Assembly: GCA_002794705.1 (NCBI GenBank)
Contig: PGTK01000006.1
Span: 50,959 to 114,958, forward strand
Reading direction: 5' to 3'
From: Candidatus Thermofonsia Clade 1 bacterium
GTDB lineage: Bacteria > Chloroflexota > Anaerolineae > Aggregatilineales > UBA2796
DNA: 64,000 bases
Made by a program: the position numbers and the translations under genes. Within the stretch, counting starts at the first letter, position 1. The number at the start of each line of letters is the position of its first letter. Shown one piece after another: positions 44,551 through 53,641 of this stretch. The notes beneath the pieces are model-generated. The model worked only from the letters and a program-made list of their open reading frames with translations, was not told where the DNA came from and searched no databases.

Positions 44551-45546
44551 TCAATACTCGCCTTTCACCAGTTTGCGCGCCTCGCGCACAATGCTCTCAA
44601 CTTGCGGCACGGCATAATATTCCAGCTCGCGGTTGTACGGGATCGGGATATCTAAGCCCGCCAAGCGGCGGATCGGCGCCTCTAGATAATCGAACGCCTC
44701 GCTCCCTGCAATGCGCGCCACGATCTCGCCGCCGAAGCCGCCCATCTCAACTGCCTCATGCACTACGAGCGCACGCCCCGTCTTTTTGATCGACTCGATG
44801 ATCGGCACGTCATCCAGCGGCTTGAGCGTGCGCGGATCGATCACCTCCAGCTCGATCCCCTCTTTAGCCAGTTCCTCAGCCGCCTGCAGCGCTCGCACCA
44901 CCATGATCGAGGTCGCCACAACGGTCAGGTGCTTGCCCTCGCGCACGATCTGGGTCTGGCTGAGCGGCACGATGTAGGGCTCTTCAGGCACATGCCCCTT
45001 GGTCTTATAGAGCAGCTTGTGTTCTACGAAAATGACGGGGTTGTTGTCCAGCACGGAGGCGCGCAACAGACCCTTAGCATCGTAGGGCGTGCTGGGCATG
45101 ACCACTTTGAGGCCCGGCACATGCACAAACCAATTTTCGAGGCTCTCGCTGTGCTGAGCGGCTGCGCCCGTGCCGCTGCCGCCGGGCATGCGCAGCACCA
45201 TCGGCACGCTCGCCTTGCCGCCAAACATGAAGCGCACCTTCGCCGCCTGCAGCACCAGCTGCTCCATGCTCAGCGTGACGAAGTCCATGAATTGAATCTC
45301 GCCAATGGGGCGCATGCCCGTCAGCGCCGCGCCGATGCAAGCGCCGGCAATGCCCGCCTCTGAGATCGGCGTATCAATCACGCGCTCCGCGCCGAACTGA
45401 TCGATCAAGCCCGCCGTGACGCCGAAGGCGCCGCCATACACGCCGATATCTTCGCCGATCAAGAAAACGCGCTCGTCTTCCTCCATCAGTTGGCGCAAGC
45501 CCTCGCGGAGCGCCTCAGCGTAGGTCAGTTCGCGCACTTCAGGCAT
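44551..45546 (-). CDS. pdhB: Pyruvate dehydrogenase E1 component, beta subunit
   Basis: ATG 45544-45546 overlaps the end of the alpha gene by 8 bp and begins the family alignment ([17 protein letters not shown]), giving 331 residues. Diagnostic parts are [14 protein letters not shown] (thiamine pyrophosphate contact), [25 protein letters not shown], and [13 protein letters not shown] near the C-terminus. With the alpha subunit it decarboxylates a 2-oxo acid and passes the acyl group to lipoyl-E2. Pyruvate is the most likely substrate; acetoin or branched-chain acids are alternatives. Confidence 0.9.
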   Translation of the reverse strand: MPEVRELTYAEALREGLRQLMEEDERVFLIGEDIGVYGGAFGVTAGLIDQFGAERVIDTPISEAGIAGACIGAALTGMRPIGEIQFMDFVTLSMEQLVLQAAKVRFMFGGKASVPMVLRMPGGSGTGAAAQHSESLENWFVHVPGLKVVMPSTPYDAKGLLRASVLDNNPVIFVEHKLLYKTKGHVPEEPYIVPLSQTQIVREGKHLTVVATSIMVVRALQAAEELAKEGIELEVIDPRTLKPLDDVPIIESIKKTGRALVVHEAVEMGGFGGEIVARIAGSEAFDYLEAPIRRLAGLDIPIPYNRELEYYAVPQVESIVREARKLVKGEY

Positions 45547-46549
45547 AGACACCGTCCATAATATCGGCAACGTTCGGGGCAGGACTCGCCTCGCTAAAGG
45601 CGACCGCCTCATCAATAGTGGCGATAGCCCGATCGCGCATGTGTGCCGCTTCTGTCTCGCTGATCACGCCCGCCATCAGCAGCAGATTGGTGAAACGCAG
45701 GATCGGATCGCGCCGATCTTGCCACTCGCGGACTTCCTCACGGCTGCGATAGGCCTGCTTATCGCTCTTGGAGTGTCCCTTATAGCGGTAGGTCTTTGCC
45801 TCAACCAGAGTCGCGCCTTCGCCGCGCCGCGCCCGCGCTGCCGCCTCGCTCACAGCGCTGTAGACCGCTAAAACGTCGTTGCCATCTACTGTGACGCCCG
45901 GCAAGCCGTAAGCAGCCGCCCGCTGACTGATATTCTCGATCTTGAACGCCTTTTCCACAGGCATGGACATGGCATACTGGTTGTTCTCGCACAGAAAGAC
46001 TATCGGCAACGCCCAGATAGCCGCCATGTTGAGCGCCTCATGGAAGGCGCCTTCGTTCGCGGCGCCATCGCCGAAGATCACAAGGCAGACCTGACTGGTG
46101 CGCCGCATCTTGATGCTCAAACCGACTCCGACGGCAATCGGGATGCCGCCCGCCACAATGCCGTTGGCGCCCAAGTTATTCGACTCGACATCGGCAATGT
46201 GCATGCTGCCGCCGCGTCCGCGACAATAGCCCGTCTCTTTGCCCATGAATTCGGCCATCATGCGATTGGGATCGGCGCCCCATGCCATGCAATGTCCGTG
46301 ACCGCGATGATGGTTGAGCAGGTAATCGCCCTCTTGCATGGCGTTCGCCGCACCGACGGCGGTCGCCTCCTGCCCGATGGAGAGGTGCATGGTGCCATGC
46401 ACCTTGCCCTGCATGTAGAGCTGCTCAGCGCGCTCTTCAAAGGCGCGGATAGTGTGCATCTCTTGGAGCATCATCTTCAGCGCCTCTGGACCGAGGGTCT
46501 CGATCAGATCGTGATAGCGCTGAATCAAGTCCTGTGATAGTTGAATCAT
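45539..46549 (-). CDS. pdhA: Pyruvate dehydrogenase E1 component, alpha subunit
   Basis: 336 residues from ATG 46547-46549 (GAGG 9 nt upstream; an earlier in-frame ATG lacks a site). The thiamine-pyrophosphate motif is [23 protein letters not shown]...[31 protein letters not shown] and GRGGSMHI are further E1-alpha marks. Forms an operon pdhA-pdhB-pdhC with overlapping or closely spaced genes. No E3 (lipoamide dehydrogenase) gene is in the window. The gpsA gene lies 28 bp upstream and is probably co-transcribed. Confidence 0.9.
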   Translation of the reverse strand: MIQLSQDLIQRYHDLIETLGPEALKMMLQEMHTIRAFEERAEQLYMQGKVHGTMHLSIGQEATAVGAANAMQEGDYLLNHHRGHGHCMAWGADPNRMMAEFMGKETGYCRGRGGSMHIADVESNNLGANGIVAGGIPIAVGVGLSIKMRRTSQVCLVIFGDGAANEGAFHEALNMAAIWALPIVFLCENNQYAMSMPVEKAFKIENISQRAAAYGLPGVTVDGNDVLAVYSAVSEAAARARRGEGATLVEAKTYRYKGHSKSDKQAYRSREEVREWQDRRDPILRFTNLLLMAGVISETEAAHMRDRAIATIDEAVAFSEASPAPNVADIMDGVYA

Positions 46550-46577
46550 GTGCCGAGTCCTCATCCTTTGATACGAT

Positions 46578-47672
46578 TTAAGCGCCCTGTGCGCGCTGGC
46601 GCAGCGGCGGCGCGAACGGCAATTTGCTGAAAAAGCTCTCGAAGTCAAAGGCGACCGCTACATTGCGCGTCAGGATGCGATACAGCTCGCGCAGGAGCGG
46701 CAAGGCGTCCGCCTCGATCTTGCCCTGCGCGATCATGTGCTCAATGGCAGGCATGACGGCAAGCACGCAGTCCACACCTTCAACGGTCTCATCAGGCATC
46801 TCTTCAACGGCATCGCTGTAGGGCTTGCCCATGCCCAAGAGTCGTCCCATGCGCGAGTTGCGTCCGCCCTGTGTGGTGACGTACAGATCGCCGGCGCCGG
46901 GCAGGCTGAAGACGGTCTCCAAGCTGCCGCCCAGCAACTGGACAAGGTAAGCAGTCTCTGCCAAGCCCTGCGCGAAGATAGCCGCCGCATAATTGTGATT
47001 CTTAGCAGCGGCAACATCCGGCGGCAAGGTCTCCAGCACGCCCTGCGCAATGCCTGTGGCTAAGGCGTAAGGATTCTTGAGCGCCACACAGACTTCCACG
47101 CCGATCATGTCGGTTGAAGTCCAAATGTGGTAGTAGGGCGTGGCAAAGACCGCTTGCAGGCGCGGCAAAATCTCGGCATTGCGCGAGACAAATACTACTG
47201 AAGTGTGGCGGCGCGCCGCTAACTCGCCAGCGATGCTCGGGCCGCCAATGGCAGCGTAATGCACCTGATGACGGATCGGCTCAGGCAGCCGCGAGGCAAG
47301 CACATCAGGCAGCACCATCAAATTGCCGTCGGGCGTGCTCTCCAAGCCCTTGGTCGCCATCAAGATGATCTGCTCAGGCTGCAAATGCGGCGCAATTGTC
47401 TCAGCAGCCCAATGCACGCCCCGCGAATTGACGCCTAAGACCACGATCTCCGTGCCGCGCATTGCCTCCGCGATCTCGGCATGATAGAATGGCTGCACAT
47501 TGGGCGGGATCGGGCGCTTCAGCTTGGGATGAAAACCCGTTTCTTTGCAGCTTCTAATGATTTCCTCATCAAGGTGTGTGCCCGCCAGCCGAACGCTATG
47601 TCCGTTATCTGCGGCTGGGAAAGTGAGCGCTGTTCCCATCACACCTGCGCCAAAAACAGTAATCGTGGTCAC
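46578..47672 (-). CDS. gpsA: Glycerol-3-phosphate dehydrogenase [NAD(P)+]
   Basis: GTG 47670-47672 (GGCAGG upstream) begins the Rossmann start [15 protein letters not shown] and gives 364 residues; the upstream extension is out of family. Further marks are [16 protein letters not shown], the substrate lysine in [15 protein letters not shown], and GAGDLYVTT with the C-terminal helical domain. It makes sn-glycerol-3-phosphate for membrane lipids. Slightly longer than E. coli GpsA (339). The best promoter in the window precedes it. Confidence 0.88.
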   Translation of the reverse strand: MTTITVFGAGVMGTALTFPAADNGHSVRLAGTHLDEEIIRSCKETGFHPKLKRPIPPNVQPFYHAEIAEAMRGTEIVVLGVNSRGVHWAAETIAPHLQPEQIILMATKGLESTPDGNLMVLPDVLASRLPEPIRHQVHYAAIGGPSIAGELAARRHTSVVFVSRNAEILPRLQAVFATPYYHIWTSTDMIGVEVCVALKNPYALATGIAQGVLETLPPDVAAAKNHNYAAAIFAQGLAETAYLVQLLGGSLETVFSLPGAGDLYVTTQGGRNSRMGRLLGMGKPYSDAVEEMPDETVEGVDCVLAVMPAIEHMIAQGKIEADALPLLRELYRILTRNVAVAFDFESFFSKLPFAPPLRQRAQGA

Positions 47673-47733
47673 TGGATGCCTGCCTTTGCTTAAGCACTTT
47701 GCACAAATGTGAGTTTTTTTCACATTTTACCAG

Positions 47734-47762
47734 ATTGTAGGACTGGGCGGCGCGCTTGTCAA
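47734..47762 (-). promoter_or_regulatory. Promoter of gpsA-pdhABC
   Basis: Read leftward: TTGACA at 47762-47757, 17-bp spacer, TACAAT at 47739-47734. The near-palindromic CACAAATGTG (47702-47711) lies about 25 bases downstream, inside the leader, and may be a regulatory site. Confidence 0.7.
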
Positions 47763-47812
47763 GCAGAGCGTAGCCCCTAACGATCCTATCAAAAGTGACG
47801 AAAGGGCAAAAC

Positions 47813-47841
47813 TTGACAGGATATTTGAACTTGATTATAGT
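47813..47841 (+). promoter_or_regulatory. Promoter of the first carbohydrate importer operon
   Basis: TTGACA at 47813-47818, 17-bp spacer, TATAGT at 47836-47841. A transcript from here would run through the putative operator at 47862-47876 to the permease start at 47940. Confidence 0.7.
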
Positions 47842-47861
47842 TAGCACAATGGTGCAGCTTA

Positions 47862-47876
47862 TGCACGTTTGTGAAA
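47862..47876 (-). promoter_or_regulatory. Shared 15-bp motif, candidate operator of the first importer operon
   Basis: On this strand TTTCACAAACGTGCA, 14 of 15 identical to the site at 55628-55642 before the second importer. It is about 15-30 bases downstream of the predicted transcript start, where a bound repressor would block transcription. A shared sugar-responsive repressor is inferred. Confidence 0.4.
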
Positions 47877-47939
47877 CGCCGTCACTTTAGACAGCGCAAG
47901 TCAGGCAAAAGTAGCCTTTAGCATTTTGCGAGGAACGGC

Positions 47940-48890
47940 ATGGCGCGTCCGAGTATTGCCTTAACGCCTTTAAGCAGACAAGCAGAGATGACCACAAAGC
48001 AGCGGCGTGGCTTCTTCTCAGCCAACAATCCGTGGCTGTGGGTCGCGCCGGCTGTGATCATCTTGCTGCTTTATAGCATCTTCCCGCTGATTTTCAATAT
48101 CCTTGTCAGCTTCCAGAACTTCCGCCCCAGCACAAGGGCGTGGGAGTGGGTCGGCTTCCGCAACTACGAATGGATGCTGTTCGGCAATCCGCTGGTGGGC
48201 GATTTCGGCAACGCAATCGTCATCACAGCGGTCTATACGATCATTGCGCTGGGTGTCCAGTTGACCCTCGGTTTGTTCATTGCGCTGTTGCTGGACGCAC
48301 GCCCGTGGTTCGGCAACATCATGCAGACCTTCATGATCCTGCCAATGGTCACGGCGCCGGTCATTGCGGGCTTGATCTTCCGCCTGCTGCAGCACTCCGA
48401 TTTCGGCGTGATCTCATGGCTGCTCTACGGCGCAGGCGTCCTGACTAGAGAGGAGCCGCTGCTGGGCGGCACGGGTCAGTTTGCGCTCATAGCCGTGCTG
48501 ATGGTCGAAATCTGGCAGTGGACGCCGTTCTTCGTGCTGATCATCCTCGCCGGTCTCAAGAGCATGCCGCACGAGATCATCGAGGCGTCAATGGTAGACG
48601 GTGCCTCGTGGTTCCAGCGCCTGACTCGCATTAAAATCCCGATGCTGTTCGGCGTCTTGACGGTCGGTATCCTCTTCCGCCTGATCGAACTCTACAAAAC
48701 CTTCGATTACATCATGGTCATGACCTCAGGCGGTCCTGGCGGGCGCACCACCACGCTCAGCTTCTACCAGTACACGATCACCTTCCAGAACATCCGCTGG
48801 GGCTACGGCGCAGCGATTGGCGTGTTCATCCTTGTGGTCGGCTGGCTTTCGGCGTTCGCCTACACCAAGATTTTCCGCGTGAAATGGTAG
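47940..48890 (+). CDS. Carbohydrate ABC importer permease (MalF/UgpA type)
   Basis: A 316-residue permease with six hydrophobic helices. The first lies near residues 30-55 (WVAPAVIILLLYSIFPLIFNILVSF) and the ATPase-contacting EAA loop is EASMVDGASWFQRLTRIKIPM, in the typical place before the last two helices. GAGGAA precedes the ATG. It starts an operon with a second permease 10 bp downstream and a Tat-dependent binding protein. The ATPase subunit is missing here and may be a shared MsmK-type protein elsewhere. The substrate is probably a sugar or polyol. Confidence 0.85.
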   Translation: MARPSIALTPLSRQAEMTTKQRRGFFSANNPWLWVAPAVIILLLYSIFPLIFNILVSFQNFRPSTRAWEWVGFRNYEWMLFGNPLVGDFGNAIVITAVYTIIALGVQLTLGLFIALLLDARPWFGNIMQTFMILPMVTAPVIAGLIFRLLQHSDFGVISWLLYGAGVLTREEPLLGGTGQFALIAVLMVEIWQWTPFFVLIILAGLKSMPHEIIEASMVDGASWFQRLTRIKIPMLFGVLTVGILFRLIELYKTFDYIMVMTSGGPGGRTTTLSFYQYTITFQNIRWGYGAAIGVFILVVGWLSAFAYTKIFRVKW

Positions 48891-48900
48891 GAGGTGCGGC

Positions 48901-49875
48901 ATGGCAGTAGGGGCATTGAAAAGCACGGCTCAAACGGATTGGCGCGCCGCACAGCGCCGTCATCATCGCAACAAATTCTTGAGCAAGCTGTTGCTCACGC
49001 TGGTCTCACTTGCAGTGGTAGGGCTATTCGTCTTTCCAATTTTCTACTGGTTTCGGCTCTCGATCACGCCCTATCGCTACGTCTTCACTTTGCCGCCTCG
49101 CCTCGACTTTCCAGAGATCACCCTGGCGTGGTGGCGCGTGATCTTGGGACAAGCAAGCTACCAAGATACCATGCGCGAGCAGACGGGCACAGCCCTTGCG
49201 GCTGGCGTCGGTGGCGGTGGCACGCTCGGCTACGCCATGATCCAGCCGATTGCCAACAGCCTGTTCTACGGACTGACCAGCACAGCTATTGTCATCTTCG
49301 TGGCGACCCTTGCCGCCTATGCACTTTCGCGCTTCAATCCACGCGGCAAGCAGAATCTGGTCTTTTTCATCATCTCAACGCGCTTCATGCCGGCAGCTGC
49401 GGTCGTTTTGCCGCTCTCATGGCTCTATCAGCAGCTCGGCTTGACCAGCACCTATTTCGGCGTGATGATGGCGCACGTGGTCATCAACCTGCCTTTGGCA
49501 ACGCTCCTGCTCAAGTCGTTTTTCGATGATATCCCGACTGATCTTGACGAGGCGGCAATGGTAGATGGCTGCACGCGCTTTGGCGCCTTCTGGCGGATCA
49601 TCATCCGCTATGTGGCGCCTGGCATTGCGGCAGCAGCCGTGCTGTGCATGATTTTCTCATGGAATGAATTCATCCTGACGCTGTACCTCTCGCGCCTGCC
49701 CGAAATGCAGACCGTGCCGATCCGTATGCAGTCCTACGATACATCGGCGGGTCCGACGGAGTGGGGCTTGCTCTCAGCAGCCGGTACAGCGGCGTTGATC
49801 CCGGTCTTCCTGTTCATCCTATCGGCGCAGCGCTACCTGATTCGCGGCTTGACGCTGGGCGCAGTGCGCGGCTAG
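48901..49875 (+). CDS. Carbohydrate ABC importer permease (MalG/UgpE type)
   Basis: 324 residues with AGGAGG before the ATG. It has an N-terminal helix (about 22-45), a periplasmic loop, and the core with EAAMVDGCTRFGAFWRIIIRY as EAA loop. An unusual insert in the first periplasmic loop is Gly-rich (AAGVGGGGTLGYAM) and extends the protein beyond the common 270-290 residues. It pairs with the permease encoded just upstream. Confidence 0.85.
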   Translation: MAVGALKSTAQTDWRAAQRRHHRNKFLSKLLLTLVSLAVVGLFVFPIFYWFRLSITPYRYVFTLPPRLDFPEITLAWWRVILGQASYQDTMREQTGTALAAGVGGGGTLGYAMIQPIANSLFYGLTSTAIVIFVATLAAYALSRFNPRGKQNLVFFIISTRFMPAAAVVLPLSWLYQQLGLTSTYFGVMMAHVVINLPLATLLLKSFFDDIPTDLDEAAMVDGCTRFGAFWRIIIRYVAPGIAAAAVLCMIFSWNEFILTLYLSRLPEMQTVPIRMQSYDTSAGPTEWGLLSAAGTAALIPVFLFILSAQRYLIRGLTLGAVRG

Positions 49876-49992
49876 GCAAAATCGAGCCAATCAAGGAGGT
49901 GATGTCTATCGCGCTATTTTCAGAGGACGTTCACGGACTTTACCCATCACCATTTCGCTTTCTGAGAATCTTTTTTGAAAGGAACTTGTGAG

Positions 49993-51516
49993 ATGAACGA
50001 ACGCGAACGCAAGCAACGTCTTTATGTAGCACAGCAGGGCGAGAAACTGCGCAAGGGGCAGATCAGCCGCCGCGAGTTCCTGCGCCGCATCGGTCTAGCC
50101 GGCTTCGGCATCAGCATGGCGGGCATGTTCCGCTGGGATATGCATCGGGCAATGGCAGCCCGTCCGCCCATTCGCCTGCGCGAAGGCGTCTATCAGCTCT
50201 CCCAAGAGCAAGAGCAGTGGCTGCGCGAGGTCGGTGGGCGCTATCGCGGCACGACTGTGCGCATCTCATCGGAGTCCACAGCGCCTAGCCAGATCATCAG
50301 CGACCTTGCCAAGCAGGTTTTTGAGCCGCTGACCGGCATGACCATCATCTGGGAGCAGACGCCGCTCGATCAAGTGCTCTCGAAGATCACGCAGGACACT
50401 GCCACTGGATCGCCCTCCAACGATATCTACTACCTCGATCAGGCATGGGTAGGGCGCTTCGTCAACGACACTGTTGACCCGATGGAGTACATGAGCGATA
50501 CCGGCAGCGACCTGAACATGCCCGACTTTGACTTCGATGACTTCGTGCCGGAGCTGATCCCTGCACTGGCGTCGTATCAAGGGCGTCTTGTCGGCCTGCC
50601 CTTCGATATCCCGATCTTCGTCTACATGTATCGCCGCGACATCTACGAGCAGCTCGGTCTGAAGCCTGCCACCACCATGGCTGAGTTCCTTGAGAATGTG
50701 CGCGCCACCGACATGAGCAAGAATGCCGACGGCAGCGAGGTGCGCGGCTACCTCGGGCAGTGGAAGTCCGGTCACTACGCGCTCCAGTGCGACTGGACGG
50801 CATGGCTGTGGTCGCATGGCGGCTCGCACACCGGTCCGAACGAGACCGTGGTCATTGATGACGAATTCGCGGTCGCAGGCGCCAACTACATGCTCGAGCT
50901 CGGCAAGCACGCGCCGGCGGGCGTCACCACGTGGGACTGGGGCGGTCAAGGCGATGCCATGGCGCAGGGCTTGGGCGCCAACGTGATCTCGTGGGCGGAG
51001 TTCTTCCCCGGCTTGGACGTGCCAGACCGTTCGAAGACCGTCGGGCTGTGGGAGACCGCCGACCTGCCGCAGGAAGTCGCGCTGCGTCCGCCGTCTGAGT
51101 GCAGCTTTGACGAAGTGCCGGCTATCGGTCACCAAGGCGGCTCCTGCATTGCGCTCTCGAAGTACAGCCGCGTTAAGGACGCTGCGTGGATTTTCCTGCA
51201 GTGGGCGACCAGCAAGCCGACCCAGATCGCCGCAGCCGAGTCCAGCAACACGCCTGTGCGCTTGAGCGCCTTCAACGCGCCAAACGTCCTAGAGAAGGCG
51301 AAGGTCGTGGCAGGCACAACGCGCCACTTCCCGGCCGCGCTCAAGGCGATCAAGGAGCGCATGGGCACCGAGCCGCACTTCCCCGGCTGGGCGGCGGTCA
51401 GCGGCACGGGCGGTCCAGTGCCAACCGAGCTGGGCAAGATGACCACTGGCGCTCAGGATGTGCGCACCACGCTGCGCAACATCAAGGCCGCTATCGAGGC
51501 TGCTATCCAAGAATAA
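49993..51516 (+). CDS. Tat-exported sugar-binding protein of the first importer
   Basis: ATG 49993 (AAAGGA 9 nt upstream) gives 507 residues. A twin-arginine signal is visible: SRREFLRRIGLAGFGISMAGMF, within residues 25-48, so the protein is exported folded or with a cofactor, unusual for a simple sugar-binding lipoprotein. The rest is a type 1 extracellular solute-binding protein (YYLDQAWVGRFVND, RLVGLPFDIPIFVYMYRRDIYEQLG, VAGANYMLELGK, VPAIGHQGGSCIALSKYS). It would deliver the substrate to the two permeases before it. A strong terminator follows. Confidence 0.85.
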   Translation: MNERERKQRLYVAQQGEKLRKGQISRREFLRRIGLAGFGISMAGMFRWDMHRAMAARPPIRLREGVYQLSQEQEQWLREVGGRYRGTTVRISSESTAPSQIISDLAKQVFEPLTGMTIIWEQTPLDQVLSKITQDTATGSPSNDIYYLDQAWVGRFVNDTVDPMEYMSDTGSDLNMPDFDFDDFVPELIPALASYQGRLVGLPFDIPIFVYMYRRDIYEQLGLKPATTMAEFLENVRATDMSKNADGSEVRGYLGQWKSGHYALQCDWTAWLWSHGGSHTGPNETVVIDDEFAVAGANYMLELGKHAPAGVTTWDWGGQGDAMAQGLGANVISWAEFFPGLDVPDRSKTVGLWETADLPQEVALRPPSECSFDEVPAIGHQGGSCIALSKYSRVKDAAWIFLQWATSKPTQIAAAESSNTPVRLSAFNAPNVLEKAKVVAGTTRHFPAALKAIKERMGTEPHFPGWAAVSGTGGPVPTELGKMTTGAQDVRTTLRNIKAAIEAAIQE

Positions 51517-51540
51517 GCTCTTCACTCTCTCACGTTGTGG

Positions 51541-51570
51541 CAGAGGGCAGGAGGCTCATCCTGCCCTCTG
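51541..51570 (+). terminator. Rho-independent-like terminator of the first importer operon
   Basis: A perfect 12-bp stem CAGAGGGCAGGA / TCCTGCCCTCTG with a 6-nt loop, followed by TTT, about 25 bases after the stop. Confidence 0.75.
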
Positions 51571-51610
51571 TTTGGCGGCTTGCTCAGGCTCACTGGCACA
51601 GGCAGTTTGC

Positions 51611-51638
51611 TTGACATCGCTCCATGCTACGCTATACT
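51611..51638 (+). promoter_or_regulatory. Promoter of the Gfo/Idh/MocA - murB pair
   Basis: TTGACA at 51611-51616, 16-bp spacer, TATACT at 51633-51638, about 55 bases before the ATG at 51695. Confidence 0.65.
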
Positions 51639-51694
51639 CGCGCTCAGCGTCTCGAAGTTGCAACAGATCGAGCTGAAAGCATAGCTGAGCTGTT

Positions 51695-52669
51695 ATGATC
51701 CGCTGGGGAATCCTCAGCACAGGCAAAATCGCCCGTGCTTTTGCCACTGCCTTGAAAGCCCTCCCAGATGCCAAGCTGTTGGCAGTTGGGTCGCGCCACC
51801 GCATCACAGCCGACGAATTTGCCATAAACTTTGACGTGCCACGCGCCTACGATAGCTACGAGGCACTCGCCGCCGATCCTGATGTGGACATCATCTATGT
51901 CGGCACGCCGCACCCGCTACACGCTGAAAATACCTTGATGTGCCTACGCGCAGGCAAGCACGTGCTGTGCGAAAAGCCCTTCGCCATGAATGCCGCGCAA
52001 GCGCAAGCCATGATTGACCTAGCGCGCCAAAAACGGCTCTTTTTGATGGAGGCAATGTGGACGCGCTTCATTCCTGCTGTAGCGCGTGCTAAATCGCTGA
52101 TCGATCACGGCGTCATCGGCAAGGTCTGGATGATGAGCGGCACGTTCGGCTTCCGTGCGCCTTTCAATCCCAAAGGGCGTCTGTTCGCGCCTGAGTTGGG
52201 CGGCGGCTCCCTGTTGGATGTCGGCGTGTATGTGCTATCGTTCGCCTCATGGCTTCTCGGCAAGCCCAAGCGCATTCAGAGCGCAGCGCGTCTGGGCAGC
52301 ACGGGCGTAGATGAACACGCTGTGATGCAGCTGATCTATGAGGACGGCGAATTGGCGGCGCTTGCCTCAGCAGTTAGCCTGAAGATGCCGATTGAAGTGC
52401 TTCTGGCAGGCACTGAGGGCTACCTGACCCTGCATGAGCCATTCTACAAGGCGACGCGCTTCACCATCACGCCTGTGGAAGGCGAGCCACAGACCTACAC
52501 TGTGCCTTACGAGGGCAACGGCTATCAATTTCAGGCGCTGGAGGTCATGCGCTGCCTGCGCGAGGGCTTGCCAGAGAGTCCTGTGATGCCGCTCGATGAG
52601 ACGCTCCAGATCATGCAGACTATGGACGCGATTCGGGCGCAATGGGGCTTGAAATATCCCAATGAATGA
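51695..52669 (+). CDS. Gfo/Idh/MocA family NAD(P)-dependent oxidoreductase
   Basis: A 324-residue protein: Rossmann start IRWGILSTGKIARAFATAL, then YVGTPHPLHAENTLMCLRAGKHVLCEKPFAMN, where EKPF carries the catalytic Lys, and GGSLLDVGVYVLSFASWLLG in the C-terminal beta-sheet domain. The wording is that of the trans-1,2-dihydrobenzene-1,2-diol / xylose dehydrogenase-like branch, acting on sugars or cyclitols. Placed 3 bp before murB and downstream of a sugar importer, so it could process an imported sugar. Exact substrate unknown. Confidence 0.85.
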   Translation: MIRWGILSTGKIARAFATALKALPDAKLLAVGSRHRITADEFAINFDVPRAYDSYEALAADPDVDIIYVGTPHPLHAENTLMCLRAGKHVLCEKPFAMNAAQAQAMIDLARQKRLFLMEAMWTRFIPAVARAKSLIDHGVIGKVWMMSGTFGFRAPFNPKGRLFAPELGGGSLLDVGVYVLSFASWLLGKPKRIQSAARLGSTGVDEHAVMQLIYEDGELAALASAVSLKMPIEVLLAGTEGYLTLHEPFYKATRFTITPVEGEPQTYTVPYEGNGYQFQALEVMRCLREGLPESPVMPLDETLQIMQTMDAIRAQWGLKYPNE

Positions 52670-52672
52670 AGA

Positions 52673-53581
52673 ATGAGCGACTATGAGACGGTTTTGCGCC
52701 CGTTAGTGGGCGCAGCGCTGCAGCTGAACGCGCCTATGGCGCGCTACACAGTGGCACGTCTAGGCGGCACGGCGGACGCGCTCATCATCGCTGACTCGGT
52801 CGCTATGCTGGAGCGCGCAGCGCATGCAGCATGGGTGCAAGGCTGGGCAGTGCGGATTATCGGCAGCGGCGCGAACATTCTAGTCGCAGATAGGGGCGTG
52901 CGCGGCGTGGTGATCGTCAATCGGGCTGAGCAAGCGACCTTTGAGGAGTCGGGCGTTCTGGTGGCAGAGAGCGGCGCGCCGCTGATCGGCTTGGCCCGCG
53001 CCTGCATCGAGCGCGGCTGGGAGGGCTTGACATGGGCGATTGGCATACCGGGTACGCTTGGCGGCGCTGTAGTGAACAACGCCGGCGCCTACGGCGGCGA
53101 GATCGCGCAATGTCTGCTCTGGGCAGAGATCGCAGGGCCTGAGCAGCCGACCCACCTATGGGAGCGCGCTGAACTTGCCTATGCCTACCGCGAATCGGCG
53201 TTGAAGCGGCGCAAGACGCCCTTTGCTGTGCTGCGGGCGGCGCTGCAGCTGCAGCCAAATGCCGACCCTGCTGCGCTGCGCGCCCAAGCAGAGGCGCACA
53301 GCGCCCATCGGCGGCGCACACAGCCGAATGGCGCGAGTCTGGGCAGTATGTTCAAAAATCCGCCCAATGATTACGCCGGCCGGCTGATCGAGGCGGCGGG
53401 CTTAAAGGGGACTCAGATCGGCGGCGTGCTGATCTCGCCGCAGCACGCCAATTGGTTCATCAACACAGGGAACGGCACAGCTGCCGATTACCTCGCGCTC
53501 ATCCGCTTGGCACAAGAGCGCGTCGCGGCGCAGTTCGGCGTCCAACTGGAGCTGGAAGTTGAGCTAATCGGTGATTTTTAG
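52673..53581 (+). CDS. murB: UDP-N-acetylenolpyruvoylglucosamine reductase
   Basis: A 302-residue type II (short) MurB. The FAD domain is readable: RLGGTADALIIADS, IIGSGANILVADRGVRGVVI, GLTWAIGIPGTLGGAVVNNAGAYGGEI. The active-site Ser lies in YAYRESALK-type context and the C-terminal region has GSMFKNPPNDYAGRLIEAAGLKG and SPQHANWFIN, with the catalytic Glu near the end (LELEVELIG). It reduces UDP-GlcNAc-enolpyruvate to UDP-MurNAc, so the organism makes at least some peptidoglycan precursor. Confidence 0.92.
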   Translation: MSDYETVLRPLVGAALQLNAPMARYTVARLGGTADALIIADSVAMLERAAHAAWVQGWAVRIIGSGANILVADRGVRGVVIVNRAEQATFEESGVLVAESGAPLIGLARACIERGWEGLTWAIGIPGTLGGAVVNNAGAYGGEIAQCLLWAEIAGPEQPTHLWERAELAYAYRESALKRRKTPFAVLRAALQLQPNADPAALRAQAEAHSAHRRRTQPNGASLGSMFKNPPNDYAGRLIEAAGLKGTQIGGVLISPQHANWFINTGNGTAADYLALIRLAQERVAAQFGVQLELEVELIGDF

Positions 53582-53641
53582 AGCACGGCGCGCTACAATC
53601 GCCGTCAAAAGCATACTTAGTTAGTAGGTGGGATTTGAAAA

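Noticed and set aside
47708..47724. CRP-type site (TGTGA ... TCACA) in the gpsA leader
   Set aside because: The half-sites are 7 bases apart instead of the 6 of classical CRP sites, and the 3' half is part of a T-rich stretch; left as an unassigned motif.
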